A stretch of DNA of 29,000 bases from Alphaproteobacteria bacterium UBA6187 (GCA_002422795.1 DITJ01000106.1:19722-48721), one strand, 5' to 3'; shown: positions 1 to 7,907, counted from the stretch's first letter. Notes: generated from the sequence alone by a model not told the origin. Translations and numbers: made by a program.

Positions 1-27
1 ACTAGCAACCAGCAACTAGCAACTAAC
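1..27. repeat. Short tandem repeat array upstream of rpsA
   Basis: Imperfect copies of the heptamer CTAGCAA/CAACTAG run from the window edge to about 33 bases before the rpsA start. The same unit is used in the gaps on both sides of ihfB. Only this arm is visible; by analogy with those gaps, an inverted partner would lie before the window starts. Confidence 0.75.
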
Positions 28-60
28 TTTGTTTAACCATTAAAAAGTTTTAAAAAATTT

Positions 61-1779
61 ATGTCTAAAAACCTAGCGTATAAAAAAGTTGAATATGTAA
101 GCGATGAAATATTTGCTGATATGTTTAAGGATTCTATCCAATCAGAAAAATTGGAAGGCAATGTAGTAAAAGGCCAAATTATAGCAATTGAAAGCGATCT
201 TGCTGTAGTTGATGTTGGATTGAAATCTGAAGGCCGCGTTCCACTTAAAGAATTTGCTGATATTAATGGCAAAATAGATGTTAAAGTTGGCGATAAAGTT
301 GAAGTATATTTAGAGCGTGCTGAAGGCATGAACGGTCAGGCTAGTATAAGCCGTGAAAAGGCGCTTCGTCAGCTTGCTTGGGAAAACTTAGAGAAAAACC
401 ACAATGATGGCGATACTGTTGAAGGTATTATATTCGGCCGTGTTAAAGGTGGTTTCACTGTTGATATTAATGGCGTAATAGCATTCTTACCTGGCAGCCA
501 GGTTGATATCCGCCCTGTGAAAGACATCACTCCACTAATGAACATTAAGCAGCCATTCCAGATTCTGAAAATGGACAAAAAACAGGGTAACGTAGTTGTA
601 TCTCGCCGCGCTATTTTGGAAGAATCGCGTGAAGAAGAGCGTGATGCTATGCTTTCTAAAATCCGCGAAGGTGTAACTCTTGATGGTTTCGTAAAAAACA
701 TCACTGATTACGGTGCGTTCATTGATTTAGGTAGTGTTGACGGACTATTGCACGTTACAGACATTTCTTGGAGCCGTATCGGTCACCCTTCTGAAGTTCT
801 TACCCTTGGCCAGAAAATTAAAGTTAAGGTTATTAAGTTTAACGAAGAAACTAAGCGTATTTCCCTTGGTGTTAAACAGCTTGAAGGTAACCCTTGGCAT
901 GGTATTGCTGCGAAATTCCCTAAAGGTTCTAAATCTAAAGGAAATGTTACCAACATCACTGATTACGGTGCTTTCGTTGAAATCGAATCGGGAATTGAAG
1001 GTTTGGTGCATGTTTCTGAAATCAGCTGGACAAAACAAAATGTTCACCCTAGCAAAATCCTGACCGTTGGCCAGGAAGTTGAAGTGATGATTCTTGATAT
1101 AGATGAAGATAAGCACCGCATTAGCCTTGGTATGAAACAATGTTCAGAAAATCCTTGGGCTGATTTCGCTGCGAAACATCCTGCCGGAACTGTACTTGAA
1201 GGCGAAGTGAAGAATACTGTTGATTTCGGTATTTTCATTGGTTTTGATGGCAGTGTTGACGGACTTGTACATATTTCTGATATTTCATGGTCTGAAAACC
1301 CTGAAGCTGACGTTAAAAACTTCAAGCCTGGCCAGAAAGTTCAGGTTAAAGTTCTAAGTGTTGAGCCTGAAAAAGAGCGTATCAGCCTTGGTATTAAGCA
1401 GCTTCTTGAAGATCCGAAAGCTAAAGCTTACGATGGCGTTGCAAAAGGTAAAATTGTTACCTGTGTGGTAACTAAAGTTACTGATGACGGTATCGAAGTT
1501 AGCATTGAAGGCGGTATCAACAGCTACATTAAGAAAAATGAGCTTGCAAGTGACCGTGTTGACCAGCGTGTTGACAGATTCGCTGTAGGTGATAAAGTTG
1601 ATGCTAAAGTTACCAATGTTGATAAATCTAAAGGCGCTATAACCCTTTCTATTAAGGCTATGGAAGTTGATGAGCATAAAGAAGCCATCGCAACCTATGG
1701 CTCGGCAGATAGTGGTGCAAGCCTTGGTGATATCCTTGGTGCTGCTCTTAGCAGTTCATCACAGAAGAAGAAGAACTAG
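61..1779 (+). CDS. rpsA: 30S ribosomal protein S1
   Basis: This is ribosomal protein S1, which binds mRNA at the 30S subunit and helps initiate translation of weakly structured or SD-poor messages. The 572 residues contain six S1/OB repeats at roughly 32-100, 118-184, 205-273, 290-359, 377-447 and 463-530. Repeats 3 to 5 show the clearest pattern: NITDYGAF followed by GLLHVTDISW or GLVHVSEISW and a closing RISLG-K-QL. Length and repeat number match proteobacterial S1. The ATG at 61 follows an A/T-rich leader with no evident Shine-Dalgarno; S1 genes commonly lack one and are autoregulated, which fits but is not shown here. A 13-bp hairpin lies just after the stop. Identification is very secure. 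Confidence 0.98.
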   Translation: MSKNLAYKKVEYVSDEIFADMFKDSIQSEKLEGNVVKGQIIAIESDLAVVDVGLKSEGRVPLKEFADINGKIDVKVGDKVEVYLERAEGMNGQASISREKALRQLAWENLEKNHNDGDTVEGIIFGRVKGGFTVDINGVIAFLPGSQVDIRPVKDITPLMNIKQPFQILKMDKKQGNVVVSRRAILEESREEERDAMLSKIREGVTLDGFVKNITDYGAFIDLGSVDGLLHVTDISWSRIGHPSEVLTLGQKIKVKVIKFNEETKRISLGVKQLEGNPWHGIAAKFPKGSKSKGNVTNITDYGAFVEIESGIEGLVHVSEISWTKQNVHPSKILTVGQEVEVMILDIDEDKHRISLGMKQCSENPWADFAAKHPAGTVLEGEVKNTVDFGIFIGFDGSVDGLVHISDISWSENPEADVKNFKPGQKVQVKVLSVEPEKERISLGIKQLLEDPKAKAYDGVAKGKIVTCVVTKVTDDGIEVSIEGGINSYIKKNELASDRVDQRVDRFAVGDKVDAKVTNVDKSKGAITLSIKAMEVDEHKEAIATYGSADSGASLGDILGAALSSSSQKKKN

Positions 1780-1786
1780 TATAAAG

Positions 1787-1856
1787 TTAGAAGTAAGAAT
1801 GTAGAAGTTAGAAGTGGTTTACTTCTAACTTCTTATTTCTCACTTCTGACTTCCTT
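1787..1856. repeat. Inverted short-repeat spacer between rpsA and sppA
   Basis: The left arm contains imperfect copies of GAAGTTA/AGAAGT and the right arm their reverse complement (ACTTCTAACTTC and variants). The unit is private to this gap, but the layout matches the other repeat spacers. Confidence 0.8.
1803..1840 (+). terminator. Hairpin with T-rich tail after rpsA
   Basis: GAAGTTAGAAGT (1804-1815) pairs perfectly with ACTTCTAACTTC (1821-1832) around a GGTTT loop. One further A-T pair gives 13 bp. The downstream side is T-rich (TTATTTCT) and follows the rpsA stop by about 25 bases. It may end rpsA transcripts, although it is also just the centre of the repeat spacer. Confidence 0.45.
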
Positions 1857-1884
1857 AGCAATTATAATACTATTCATAAAAAAC

Positions 1885-2790
1885 ATGCCCCTAACTGCCG
1901 ATAGCATACTTGACCGTATAAAATTGAAGAAATCTATAATGCTATGGCGTAGCTTTGCCATATTGGCGATTGTTGCAATATTAATTATATTTTCAATGAA
2001 AGCCGGTGATGGTGGTATTAATGAATCTACAAACCGCATAGCACGCATTAATATTGAAGGCGTTATATTTGAAGATCCGAAGCGTGATGAAATTTTAAAG
2101 AAAGTTAAAGAAAATAGCCATATAAAGGCTGTAGTTGTTTATATAAATAGTCCAGGCGGCACTATTGTTGGCGGTGAAAACCTTTACCATGGTTTGCGTG
2201 AAATTGCCGCAGTTAAACCGGTTGTGGCTGTTATGGGAAGTTTGGCTGCATCAGGTGGATATATGGCTGCTATCGCAGCAGACCGAATCTATGCAAGGGC
2301 GGGTACTGTAACTGGTTCAGTAGGTGTTTTGCTACAATCTTTCGATGTTACCGAGCTTGGTAATAAAATGGGAATTGGATTCCTTACGTTTAAATCGGGT
2401 AAATTAAAAGCCACCCCTTCGCCATTTGAAAAGAACGATCCTGAAACTACTGAGGCGATAAATGAAATTATAGCAGATAGTTTTAACCTGTTCCTTGGTA
2501 TGGTGGTTGAGAGGCGCGGACTTACGGAAAGAGAAATTACTCAGGTTAGTGATGGGCGTGTCTTCACAGGCAGGCAGGCGCTTGAATATAAATTGATTGA
2601 TGAAATCGGTGGTCAGGATGAAGCTCTAAAGTGGCTGCAGGATGAAAAAGGGATTGATAAATCTCTGAAAGTAAATGATGTAAAGCTTGACACAGAGAAA
2701 AAATTTGTAGAAAAGCTTATGTCAAAAGTAACTGGTGGAATTACGCCATTTGCCACTAAAAATGGTGGACTGATGGCGATTTGGAATTAA
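1885..2790 (+). CDS. sppA: Signal peptide peptidase SppA, S49 serine protease
   Basis: This is a membrane-anchored S49 protease of 301 residues, the short bacterial SppA form. The family degrades signal peptides left in the membrane. A single transmembrane segment spans about residues 18-38. It is followed by the INSPGG loop (87-92) and the nucleophile motif ASGGYMAA, with Ser123. In SppA the general-base lysine lies about 52 residues after the serine; Lys175, in SGKLKATPSP, falls exactly there. The protein therefore looks catalytically intact. It follows rpsA in the order usual for alphaproteobacteria. No clear Shine-Dalgarno precedes the ATG; a start at Met19 would remove the cytoplasmic leader but keep the membrane anchor. 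Confidence 0.93.
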   Translation: MPLTADSILDRIKLKKSIMLWRSFAILAIVAILIIFSMKAGDGGINESTNRIARINIEGVIFEDPKRDEILKKVKENSHIKAVVVYINSPGGTIVGGENLYHGLREIAAVKPVVAVMGSLAASGGYMAAIAADRIYARAGTVTGSVGVLLQSFDVTELGNKMGIGFLTFKSGKLKATPSPFEKNDPETTEAINEIIADSFNLFLGMVVERRGLTEREITQVSDGRVFTGRQALEYKLIDEIGGQDEALKWLQDEKGIDKSLKVNDVKLDTEKKFVEKLMSKVTGGITPFATKNGGLMAIWN

Positions 2791-2895
2791 TAGTTGCTAG
2801 TTGCTAGTATTGGATAAAAATAAGTTGTTGTTTGTTAGTTGCTAGTTGCTAGTAAGAATCTACTAGCAACTAGCAACTAGCAACTAGCAACTAAC
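2791..2895. repeat. Inverted TAGTTGC heptamer arrays between sppA and ihfB
   Basis: TAGTTGC repeats begin immediately after the sppA stop and recur around 2837-2854. Five copies of the reverse complement follow at about 2861-2895. Bases 2837-2854 and 2861-2878 form a perfect 18-bp stem with a 6-base loop (AGAATC). Because the unit is seven bases, TAG falls in all three frames on both strands. The array ends just before the ihfB Shine-Dalgarno. Confidence 0.9.
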
Positions 2896-2900
2896 AAAAA

Positions 2901-2906
2901 AGGAGA
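2901..2906 (+). promoter_or_regulatory. Shine-Dalgarno that fixes the ihfB GTG start
   Basis: AGGAGA lies seven bases before the GTG at 2913. This strong site supports the non-ATG start and contrasts with the SD-poor starts of neighbouring genes. Confidence 0.75.
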
Positions 2907-2912
2907 AATAAA

Positions 2913-3191
2913 GTGACAAGGTCAGAATTAATAAAGAAAATTTCCGCACGTTATCCTGGTATGTTTTTAAAGGATATGCACAGCATAATTGATACCATGT
3001 TTTCTGAAATATCACAGGCTATGATAGAAAACAGAAGGGTGGAAATCCGTGGTTTCGGTGCGTTTACAGTAAGGCAGCGTAAAGCACGTACAGCCAGGAA
3101 CCCAAGGACAAATGAACTGGTTAAATTGAACGAGCGCCTTTCCCCATATTTCAGGGCTGGTAAGGAATTACGTGTACGCCTTAATAAGTAG
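2913..3191 (+). CDS. ihfB: Integration host factor beta subunit
   Basis: This is a 92-residue HU/IHF-family protein that bends DNA, normally as a heterodimer with IhfA. The diagnostic elements are VEIRGFGAFTV (about 43-53), the intercalating-arm motif ARNPRTNE (about 61-68) and the C-terminal YFRAGKELRVRLN, which is typical of the beta subunit rather than HU. Length is normal. The start is GTG at 2913, set by AGGAGA seven bases upstream. Position after rpsA and sppA matches the alphaproteobacterial order. The flanking gaps are full of heptamer repeats. HU remains a less likely alternative. Confidence 0.92.
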   Translation: MTRSELIKKISARYPGMFLKDMHSIIDTMFSEISQAMIENRRVEIRGFGAFTVRQRKARTARNPRTNELVKLNERLSPYFRAGKELRVRLNK

Positions 3192-3304
3192 ATTAGTTAC
3201 TAGTTGCTAGTTGCTAGTTGCCAGTCATTCTAATAATAAATTTTTTTATTATCTGTAAAGATTATTTCAAAACTAGCAACTAGAGACTAGCAACTAGAGA
3301 CTAA
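3192..3304. repeat. Inverted TAGTTGC-type arrays between ihfB and asmA-like gene
   Basis: The left arm has CTAGTTGC copies at about 3200-3225. The right arm has CTAGCAA and variant CTAGAGA copies at about 3272-3304, ending a few bases before the next ATG. The gap between them is A/T-rich. The unit matches the ihfB upstream spacer, so both sides of ihfB share one repeat family. Confidence 0.85.
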
Positions 3305-3308
3305 TTAT

Positions 3309-5105
3309 ATGAAAAAAATTATTTTATCCATTTTAGCGCTATTGATGATTCTGGTGCTGCTTAGCCTTGGGATATATAATTTCGTAGATATTAGTGACTA
3401 TAAAGATAACATTACTTCACTGGTAAAAACAAAAACCGGAAAAGATATAATTATAAATGGCGATGTGCGCTTACGTATTTTGCCAGATATAGCTCTGGAT
3501 ATAAGCGATGTAGATATGAAATCACCGGCAGGGAGTGATTCTGGCCTTGTTGTTTCTTCATCCAACGTAATACTTCACTTGAGATTCTTACCCCTCTTTA
3601 AAAAAGATTTTGAAATTTCCAGTCTTAAATTAATTAAGCCTCTTATAAATATTACCATTTTTGAAGATGGTAGCAATAATTTAACTGTAGCAAGTAATGC
3701 CAGCACTGATGCGGTAGAGGGTGAAAAGCAACTTTTAAATTTTAATTATACCTCACAAAGGGATTTCATAAATAATCATGTAGTAGGTATGGTAAGGCTA
3801 GATAAGATTATTATTGAAGATGCAAAAATAAATTTATCAGATAAAAGAAAATCTTTATTTATGAGGATTGATAATTTTAATGTTGCTACCTCATTAATTA
3901 CTCCTGAATATAACCTACTGAAAATCTCAGGGAAACTTAAGGAAAAAGATACTATTGATGCTGATTTTAACCTGGACGGTAAATATCAGCTTTCTAAAGA
4001 TTTTTATGAATTATCAGGTCTCACTATAAAGTTAGGTGGTATTGTTGCTCATGGTGAAGCTAGTGTTGACTTCCGTTCGTCCTTGCCTGATTTGAAAGTG
4101 GCATTTTATTTTGAGGATATGAATCTTAACCCGTATATTTCTCTTATTGATATTTTATTTTCAAATAAAAATGTAGAAGAGAAACCTGTGGCAAGAAACT
4201 TTATGTGGGATGAGAAGCCGATAGATTTCGGAGTTCTACGCACTTTTAATGGCCATTTCAGCTTCAAATCCAATAATATTTTATATAAAGATGTGGATAT
4301 TGGCAGTGTAACTTTAAATTCATATTTGAGGAATGGTAAGTTTACCTTAAGTGTTAAGGAAGCCGAAATACTAGGCGGAAACATAAATGGTGAATCGGTA
4401 ATTGATGTCACTTCTAACATACCTAAAATTAGGAAAAAAATAAATCTGGAAGAGGTGGATTTTACAAAATCTCCTTTTAACCTTGGTGCAATAAATAACA
4501 TTTCCGGTAAAGTAAGTGGGGGGATAATTCTGGCTTCACGAGGAATATCGCAAAAAGAATTTATAAAGAATTTAAATGGTATAATCAGCCTTAGGGCTGA
4601 TGATGGCGTATTAAAGAATATAGATTTATTTGCTATGGCAAAAAATATCCCTTCAGCATTTAATATTGGTAAAAATCCTGATTATACTAGCCCATTTAAA
4701 GAAGTGGCGGGTGATTTTGGTGTAAGTGCAGGTATAATTACAACAGATGATTTTACTTACCTATCGGAACAGATAGATTTTAATGGCAAAGGTGGTGTAA
4801 ATTTACCGGAATTAACTGTTAATTTCAAAATGGTGCCTAAGATAAAAAGAATCAAGAATGAAAGTGATAGTTTTTCAGCTATCAGGATGCCACTGTTAAT
4901 TAGCGGTAATCTATTGCAGCCCTCATTTAAGCTTGAACCACAAAGCCTTGTAGAGGATGTAATAAAAAATCCTAAAGGCACAGAAACTTTAGTAAATCAG
5001 TTAAAAAATGATTTTGACAGTATCAAGGATACAATGAAGAGTGATGCTGCAAACGGTAACGACGATGTCGTTAAGGATCTAAAAAATATTTTAAATGGAT
5101 TTTAG
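3309..5105 (+). CDS. AsmA family protein
   Basis: The product is a 598-residue AsmA-family protein. Members sit in the inner membrane with a large periplasmic part, and the family is linked to outer-membrane assembly and lipid transport. The start shows a Lys-rich tip and one hydrophobic segment (about 4-24), then the AsmA N-terminal pattern DYKDNITSLVKTKTGKDI and a LRILPDIALDISDV-like stretch (about 60-73). The C-terminal half resembles the AsmA_2 domain, with a GVLKNIDLFAMA-like segment and a PELTVNFKMVPKI strand. Length fits AsmA proteins. The ATG follows a repeat array directly, without a visible Shine-Dalgarno. The precise paralogue cannot be told by eye, so no symbol is given. Confidence 0.85.
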   Translation: MKKIILSILALLMILVLLSLGIYNFVDISDYKDNITSLVKTKTGKDIIINGDVRLRILPDIALDISDVDMKSPAGSDSGLVVSSSNVILHLRFLPLFKKDFEISSLKLIKPLINITIFEDGSNNLTVASNASTDAVEGEKQLLNFNYTSQRDFINNHVVGMVRLDKIIIEDAKINLSDKRKSLFMRIDNFNVATSLITPEYNLLKISGKLKEKDTIDADFNLDGKYQLSKDFYELSGLTIKLGGIVAHGEASVDFRSSLPDLKVAFYFEDMNLNPYISLIDILFSNKNVEEKPVARNFMWDEKPIDFGVLRTFNGHFSFKSNNILYKDVDIGSVTLNSYLRNGKFTLSVKEAEILGGNINGESVIDVTSNIPKIRKKINLEEVDFTKSPFNLGAINNISGKVSGGIILASRGISQKEFIKNLNGIISLRADDGVLKNIDLFAMAKNIPSAFNIGKNPDYTSPFKEVAGDFGVSAGIITTDDFTYLSEQIDFNGKGGVNLPELTVNFKMVPKIKRIKNESDSFSAIRMPLLISGNLLQPSFKLEPQSLVEDVIKNPKGTETLVNQLKNDFDSIKDTMKSDAANGNDDVVKDLKNILNGF

Positions 5106-5280
5106 TAAGGAAGGGATTAGGGATTAGGGATTAGGAAAAGCTTCTGTTACATTTTTTATAATATTTATCTATCTATCAGTAATTTTAAATTTATATAGCA
5201 TTTTAATATCTAATTGATAAAATCCCTTAATCCCTTAATCCCTTAATCCCTTAATCCCTTAATCCCTTAATCCCTAACTA
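5106..5280. repeat. GGGATTA / AATCCCTT inverted arrays before trpF
   Basis: The left arm has three perfect GGGATTA heptamers (5113-5133). The right arm has six AATCCCTT octamers plus one AATCCCTA (5221-5276), ending six bases before the trpF ATG. The arms are complementary in content but differ in period (7 versus 8). The 85-base middle is A/T-rich with no gene. No Shine-Dalgarno remains in front of trpF. Confidence 0.9.
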
Positions 5281-5282
5281 TA

Positions 5283-5924
5283 ATGACTATAAAAATAAAA
5301 ATATGCGGAGTTACAACCTTTGATGCGGTTAGAAGTGCCGTTCAAAGCGGTGCTGATTATATAGGCTTTGTATTTTATCCTAAATCCCCACGTAACCTTG
5401 ATCCTAAAATAGCAAACGGTCTTGGAAAGCATGTCCCTAAGAATATTAAGAAAGTTGCTGTGGTTGTTGATGCAACCAACGATGATATTGATGCGATTTT
5501 AAAGTATTTCATGCCTGATATATTGCAGTGCCACGGCAATGAAACTATTGAACGGATAAAGGAAATTAAGGAAAAATATAAACTTCCTGTGATAAAGGCG
5601 ATTGCTGTGCGTTCTAGTGATAATATATCGAAAGGCAGCACTTATGCGGCTGTGGCAGATATGATACTTTTTGATGCGAAAGCGCCTCCTACAAAAATGC
5701 CAGGTGGTAACGGTCTTGTATTTGACTGGACCTTATTGAAGGAACGTGAATTTGATGTGCCGTGGTTTTTATCAGGCGGGCTTAATATCCAGAATGTAAC
5801 AGAGGCTTTGCGTATTACGCAGGCACCTGGGGTTGATGTGTCATCAAGCCTGGAAAGTGAGCCGGGTATAAAAGACCCTGAGCTTATCAGTCTGTTTATT
5901 AAGAAGGTGAAGGATTATTCTTAA
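5283..5924 (+). CDS. trpF: Phosphoribosylanthranilate isomerase
   Basis: This enzyme converts N-(5-phosphoribosyl)anthranilate to its ribulose form in tryptophan synthesis, in the cytosol. The 213-residue protein starts with KIKICGVTTFDAV, whose Cys8 is the catalytic-base position, and has the partner aspartate Asp131 in ILFDAKAPP. The phosphate-binding region is seen as PGGNGLVFDW and later WFLSGGLNIQNV. It is a full-length TIM barrel. It begins six bases after the AATCCCTT array. The ancestral partner trpB follows only after an intervening higBA pair. Confidence 0.95.
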   Translation: MTIKIKICGVTTFDAVRSAVQSGADYIGFVFYPKSPRNLDPKIANGLGKHVPKNIKKVAVVVDATNDDIDAILKYFMPDILQCHGNETIERIKEIKEKYKLPVIKAIAVRSSDNISKGSTYAAVADMILFDAKAPPTKMPGGNGLVFDWTLLKEREFDVPWFLSGGLNIQNVTEALRITQAPGVDVSSSLESEPGIKDPELISLFIKKVKDYS

Positions 5925-5942
5925 ATATGATAATAATTAGTG

Positions 5943-5971
5943 TTGATCCCGTGGTGGGATCGTGATATATT
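5943..5971 (+). promoter_or_regulatory. Putative higBA promoter with internal dyad
   Basis: TTGATC (5943-5948) and TATATT (5966-5971) are spaced by 17 bases and resemble sigma-70 boxes. Between them lies the perfect dyad GATCCC-GTGGT-GGGATC (5945-5961), placed where a HigA repressor would block RNA polymerase. Transcription would begin near 5978, essentially at the higB ATG, suggesting a leaderless toxin transcript. This is inference from spacing and symmetry. Confidence 0.5.
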
Positions 5972-5978
5972 AATGGTT

Positions 5979-6278
5979 ATGAGAATAATTTCACGTGGAA
6001 CTTTAAGGGACTTTTGGACCAAGCCAGAATATAAAGATTCTGAGCAATCTCTTCGTTCGTGGTTTCAGGTTACTCTTGCTGCAAATTGGAGTAACTCCTC
6101 AGATATTAAATCAATATATGGCAGTGCAAGTATAGTAGGTGATAACCGTATTGTATTTAATATAGCGGGAAATAAATATAGGCTGGTGGTAAAAATAAAT
6201 TATCATTATCAGGTTGTTTATATACGTTTTATAGGAACGCATAAGCAGTATGATAAAATAAATGTAAAGGAGATTTAG
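5979..6278 (+). CDS. higB: HigB-type mRNA interferase toxin
   Basis: The product is a toxin of the HigB_toxin (RelE-like) family, which cleaves mRNA on the ribosome. With the start at 5979 it has 99 residues and opens with the family signature MRIISRGTLRDFW. It continues with SIYGSASIVGDNRIVF, FNIAGNKYRLVVKINY and IRFIGTHKQYDKI, all characteristic of HigB. The frame is open back to a GTG at 5940, but the family begins at MRIISRG and a likely -10 box ends at 5971, so I prefer 5979. It is toxin-first, two bases ahead of higA, the usual higBA order. The cassette sits between trpF and trpB. Confidence 0.9.
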   Translation: MRIISRGTLRDFWTKPEYKDSEQSLRSWFQVTLAANWSNSSDIKSIYGSASIVGDNRIVFNIAGNKYRLVVKINYHYQVVYIRFIGTHKQYDKINVKEI

Positions 6279-6280
6279 AT

Positions 6281-6664
6281 ATGGAAATAAATCCTATTAA
6301 GAATGATGATGATTATAAAAAAGCATTAAAAGAAATAGATAATTTAATGGATGCTGAGCCTGATTCTTCTGAGGGAGATCTTCTGGATATACTGGTTACA
6401 TTAGTGTCAGCGTGGGAAGAAAGGCATCATCATATAGAGTCACCGGATCCTGTTGAGGCTATCTTGTTTGTGATGGAACAGCAAGATCTTTCAAGAGTTG
6501 ATTTGGAGCCATATATAGGCCATCGTGGACGCGTTTCAGAAATATTAAACCATAAGCGCCAGTTAACTTTACCGATGATACGAAAGTTAAATGAAGGGCT
6601 TGGTATTCCAGCAGAAATCCTGATTCAAGAAACACATATAATTGATAATCAATATGCAGAATAA
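6281..6664 (+). CDS. higA: HigA-type helix-turn-helix antitoxin
   Basis: The product is the partner antitoxin, expected to bind HigB and repress the pair. The 127 residues have an acidic helical N-terminus (about 1-60) and a Cro/CI-type helix-turn-helix (about 65-115) containing EPYIGHRGRVSEILNHKR and LTLPMIRKLNEGLGIPAEIL. A strong Shine-Dalgarno, AAAGGAGA (6266-6273), overlaps the end of higB and should favour antitoxin translation. Its last codons overlap the trpB start by 11 bases, so trpB translation may be coupled to higA. Confidence 0.9.
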   Translation: MEINPIKNDDDYKKALKEIDNLMDAEPDSSEGDLLDILVTLVSAWEERHHHIESPDPVEAILFVMEQQDLSRVDLEPYIGHRGRVSEILNHKRQLTLPMIRKLNEGLGIPAEILIQETHIIDNQYAE

Positions 6665-7844
6665 ACTACCGGATAAAAACGGCCACTTTGGAAAATTTGG
6701 CGGTATGTATGTTGCTGAAACTCTTATGCCGCTTATAACGCAAGTGGCAGAAGAATATGAACGCGCAAAGGCTGATCCTGAATTTACCAAAAAACTGGAT
6801 TATTATTTAGAACATTATGTAGGCAGGCCAAGCCCACTATATTTTGCACAGAACCTTACGGCGCATTTAGGTGGCGCAAAAATATATTTAAAGCGTGAAG
6901 AATTAAACCATACTGGCGCGCATAAAATAAATCACTGCGTAGGGCAAATATTGCTAGTAGAGCGCATGGGCAAAAACCGTGTGATAGCTGAAACAGGTGC
7001 AGGCCAGCACGGCGTTGCAACGGCAACTGTTTGCGCGCTTTTCAAAAAGAAATGCGTAATCTATATGGGCGCAAAAGACATAGAACGGCAAAAGCCCAAT
7101 GTGTTCCGTATGAAGCTATTGGGTGCAGAAGTTATTCCAGTGAACCTTGGCACAGGAACCCTAAAGGATGCCATGAACGAAGCCTTGCGCGATTGGGTTG
7201 CGAATGTTGATGATACTTATTATTTAATCGGCACAGCGGCAGGGCCGCACCCATACCCTATGATGGTGCGTGATTTTCAATCTGTTGTCGGGCGTGAAAC
7301 AAAACAACAGATATTAAAAGCAGAAGGGCGGCTTCCCGATACCCTTATTGCCTGCATAGGCGGAGGTTCCAACGCACTTGGGTTATTTACGGAATTCTTA
7401 GATGATGATGTAAAAATGATAGCAGTGGAAGCTTCAGGAAAAGGCCTTCATACTGAAGAACATGCAGCTTCAATAACTAAAGGCAGGATAGGGGTGCTGC
7501 ATGGCAATGCCACCTATTACTTGCAAGATGATGACGGACAAATACAAAACGCCCACTCAATTTCTGCTGGCCTAGATTATCCAGGCATAGGCCCGGAACA
7601 TGCGTATCTTCATGAAACTGGCCGTGTGAAATATGAATCCGCAACCGACGATGAGGCGCTTGCTGCTTTCTTGCTTTGCACAAAACTGGAAGGCATAATT
7701 CCTGCGCTTGAATCGGCGCACGCACTGGCGCATATAATCAAGCTTGCCCCCACGCTCCCAAAAGACCATATTATTGTTATGAATCTTTCCGGGCGCGGCG
7801 ATAAGGATATATTTACAGTGGCTGAAAGCTTGGGTGGGATGTGA
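6654..7844 (+). CDS. trpB: Tryptophan synthase beta chain
   Basis: TrpB condenses indole with serine to form tryptophan using pyridoxal phosphate. The 396-residue protein carries LKREELNHTGAHKINH, with Lys91 as the PLP Schiff-base lysine, and the phosphate-binding loop CIGGGSNALGLF. Length is normal for TrpB1. I chose the ATG at 6654 (MQNKLPDKNGHFG); an in-frame TTG at 6642 would add four residues. The start lies inside the end of higA. The alpha subunit gene trpA normally follows but is absent here: the next genes are toxin-antitoxin pairs. The alpha subunit may be encoded elsewhere. Confidence 0.96.
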   Translation: MQNKLPDKNGHFGKFGGMYVAETLMPLITQVAEEYERAKADPEFTKKLDYYLEHYVGRPSPLYFAQNLTAHLGGAKIYLKREELNHTGAHKINHCVGQILLVERMGKNRVIAETGAGQHGVATATVCALFKKKCVIYMGAKDIERQKPNVFRMKLLGAEVIPVNLGTGTLKDAMNEALRDWVANVDDTYYLIGTAAGPHPYPMMVRDFQSVVGRETKQQILKAEGRLPDTLIACIGGGSNALGLFTEFLDDDVKMIAVEASGKGLHTEEHAASITKGRIGVLHGNATYYLQDDDGQIQNAHSISAGLDYPGIGPEHAYLHETGRVKYESATDDEALAAFLLCTKLEGIIPALESAHALAHIIKLAPTLPKDHIIVMNLSGRGDKDIFTVAESLGGM

Positions 7845-7846
7845 CA

Positions 7847-7875
7847 TTGACTCGGAGATGTAAAGGTGTTACACT
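7847..7875 (+). promoter_or_regulatory. Putative promoter and operator of the RHH/RelE pair
   Basis: TTGACT (7847-7852), a 17-base spacer and TACACT (7870-7875) resemble a good sigma-70 promoter. The dyad TGTAA-AGGTG-TTACA (7859-7873) overlaps the -10 box and is a plausible operator for the ribbon-helix-helix antitoxin. It starts three bases after the trpB stop. Confidence 0.55.
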
Positions 7876-7907
7876 TACTGAAGCAAAGAATAAAAGGAGT
7901 GTAAAAC

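Noticed and set aside
1..5280. Intergenic tandem repeats as CRISPR arrays
   Set aside because: Units are 7-8 bp with no unique spacers between them, and no cas genes are present.
5106..5280. GGGATTA repeats as telomere-like DNA
   Set aside because: The arrays are short, internal and face an inverted partner between two genes; nothing indicates a chromosome end.
5940..5978. GTG at 5940 as the start of higB
   Set aside because: Extra residues do not fit the family, which starts at MRIISRG, and the promoter-like boxes lie in this stretch.
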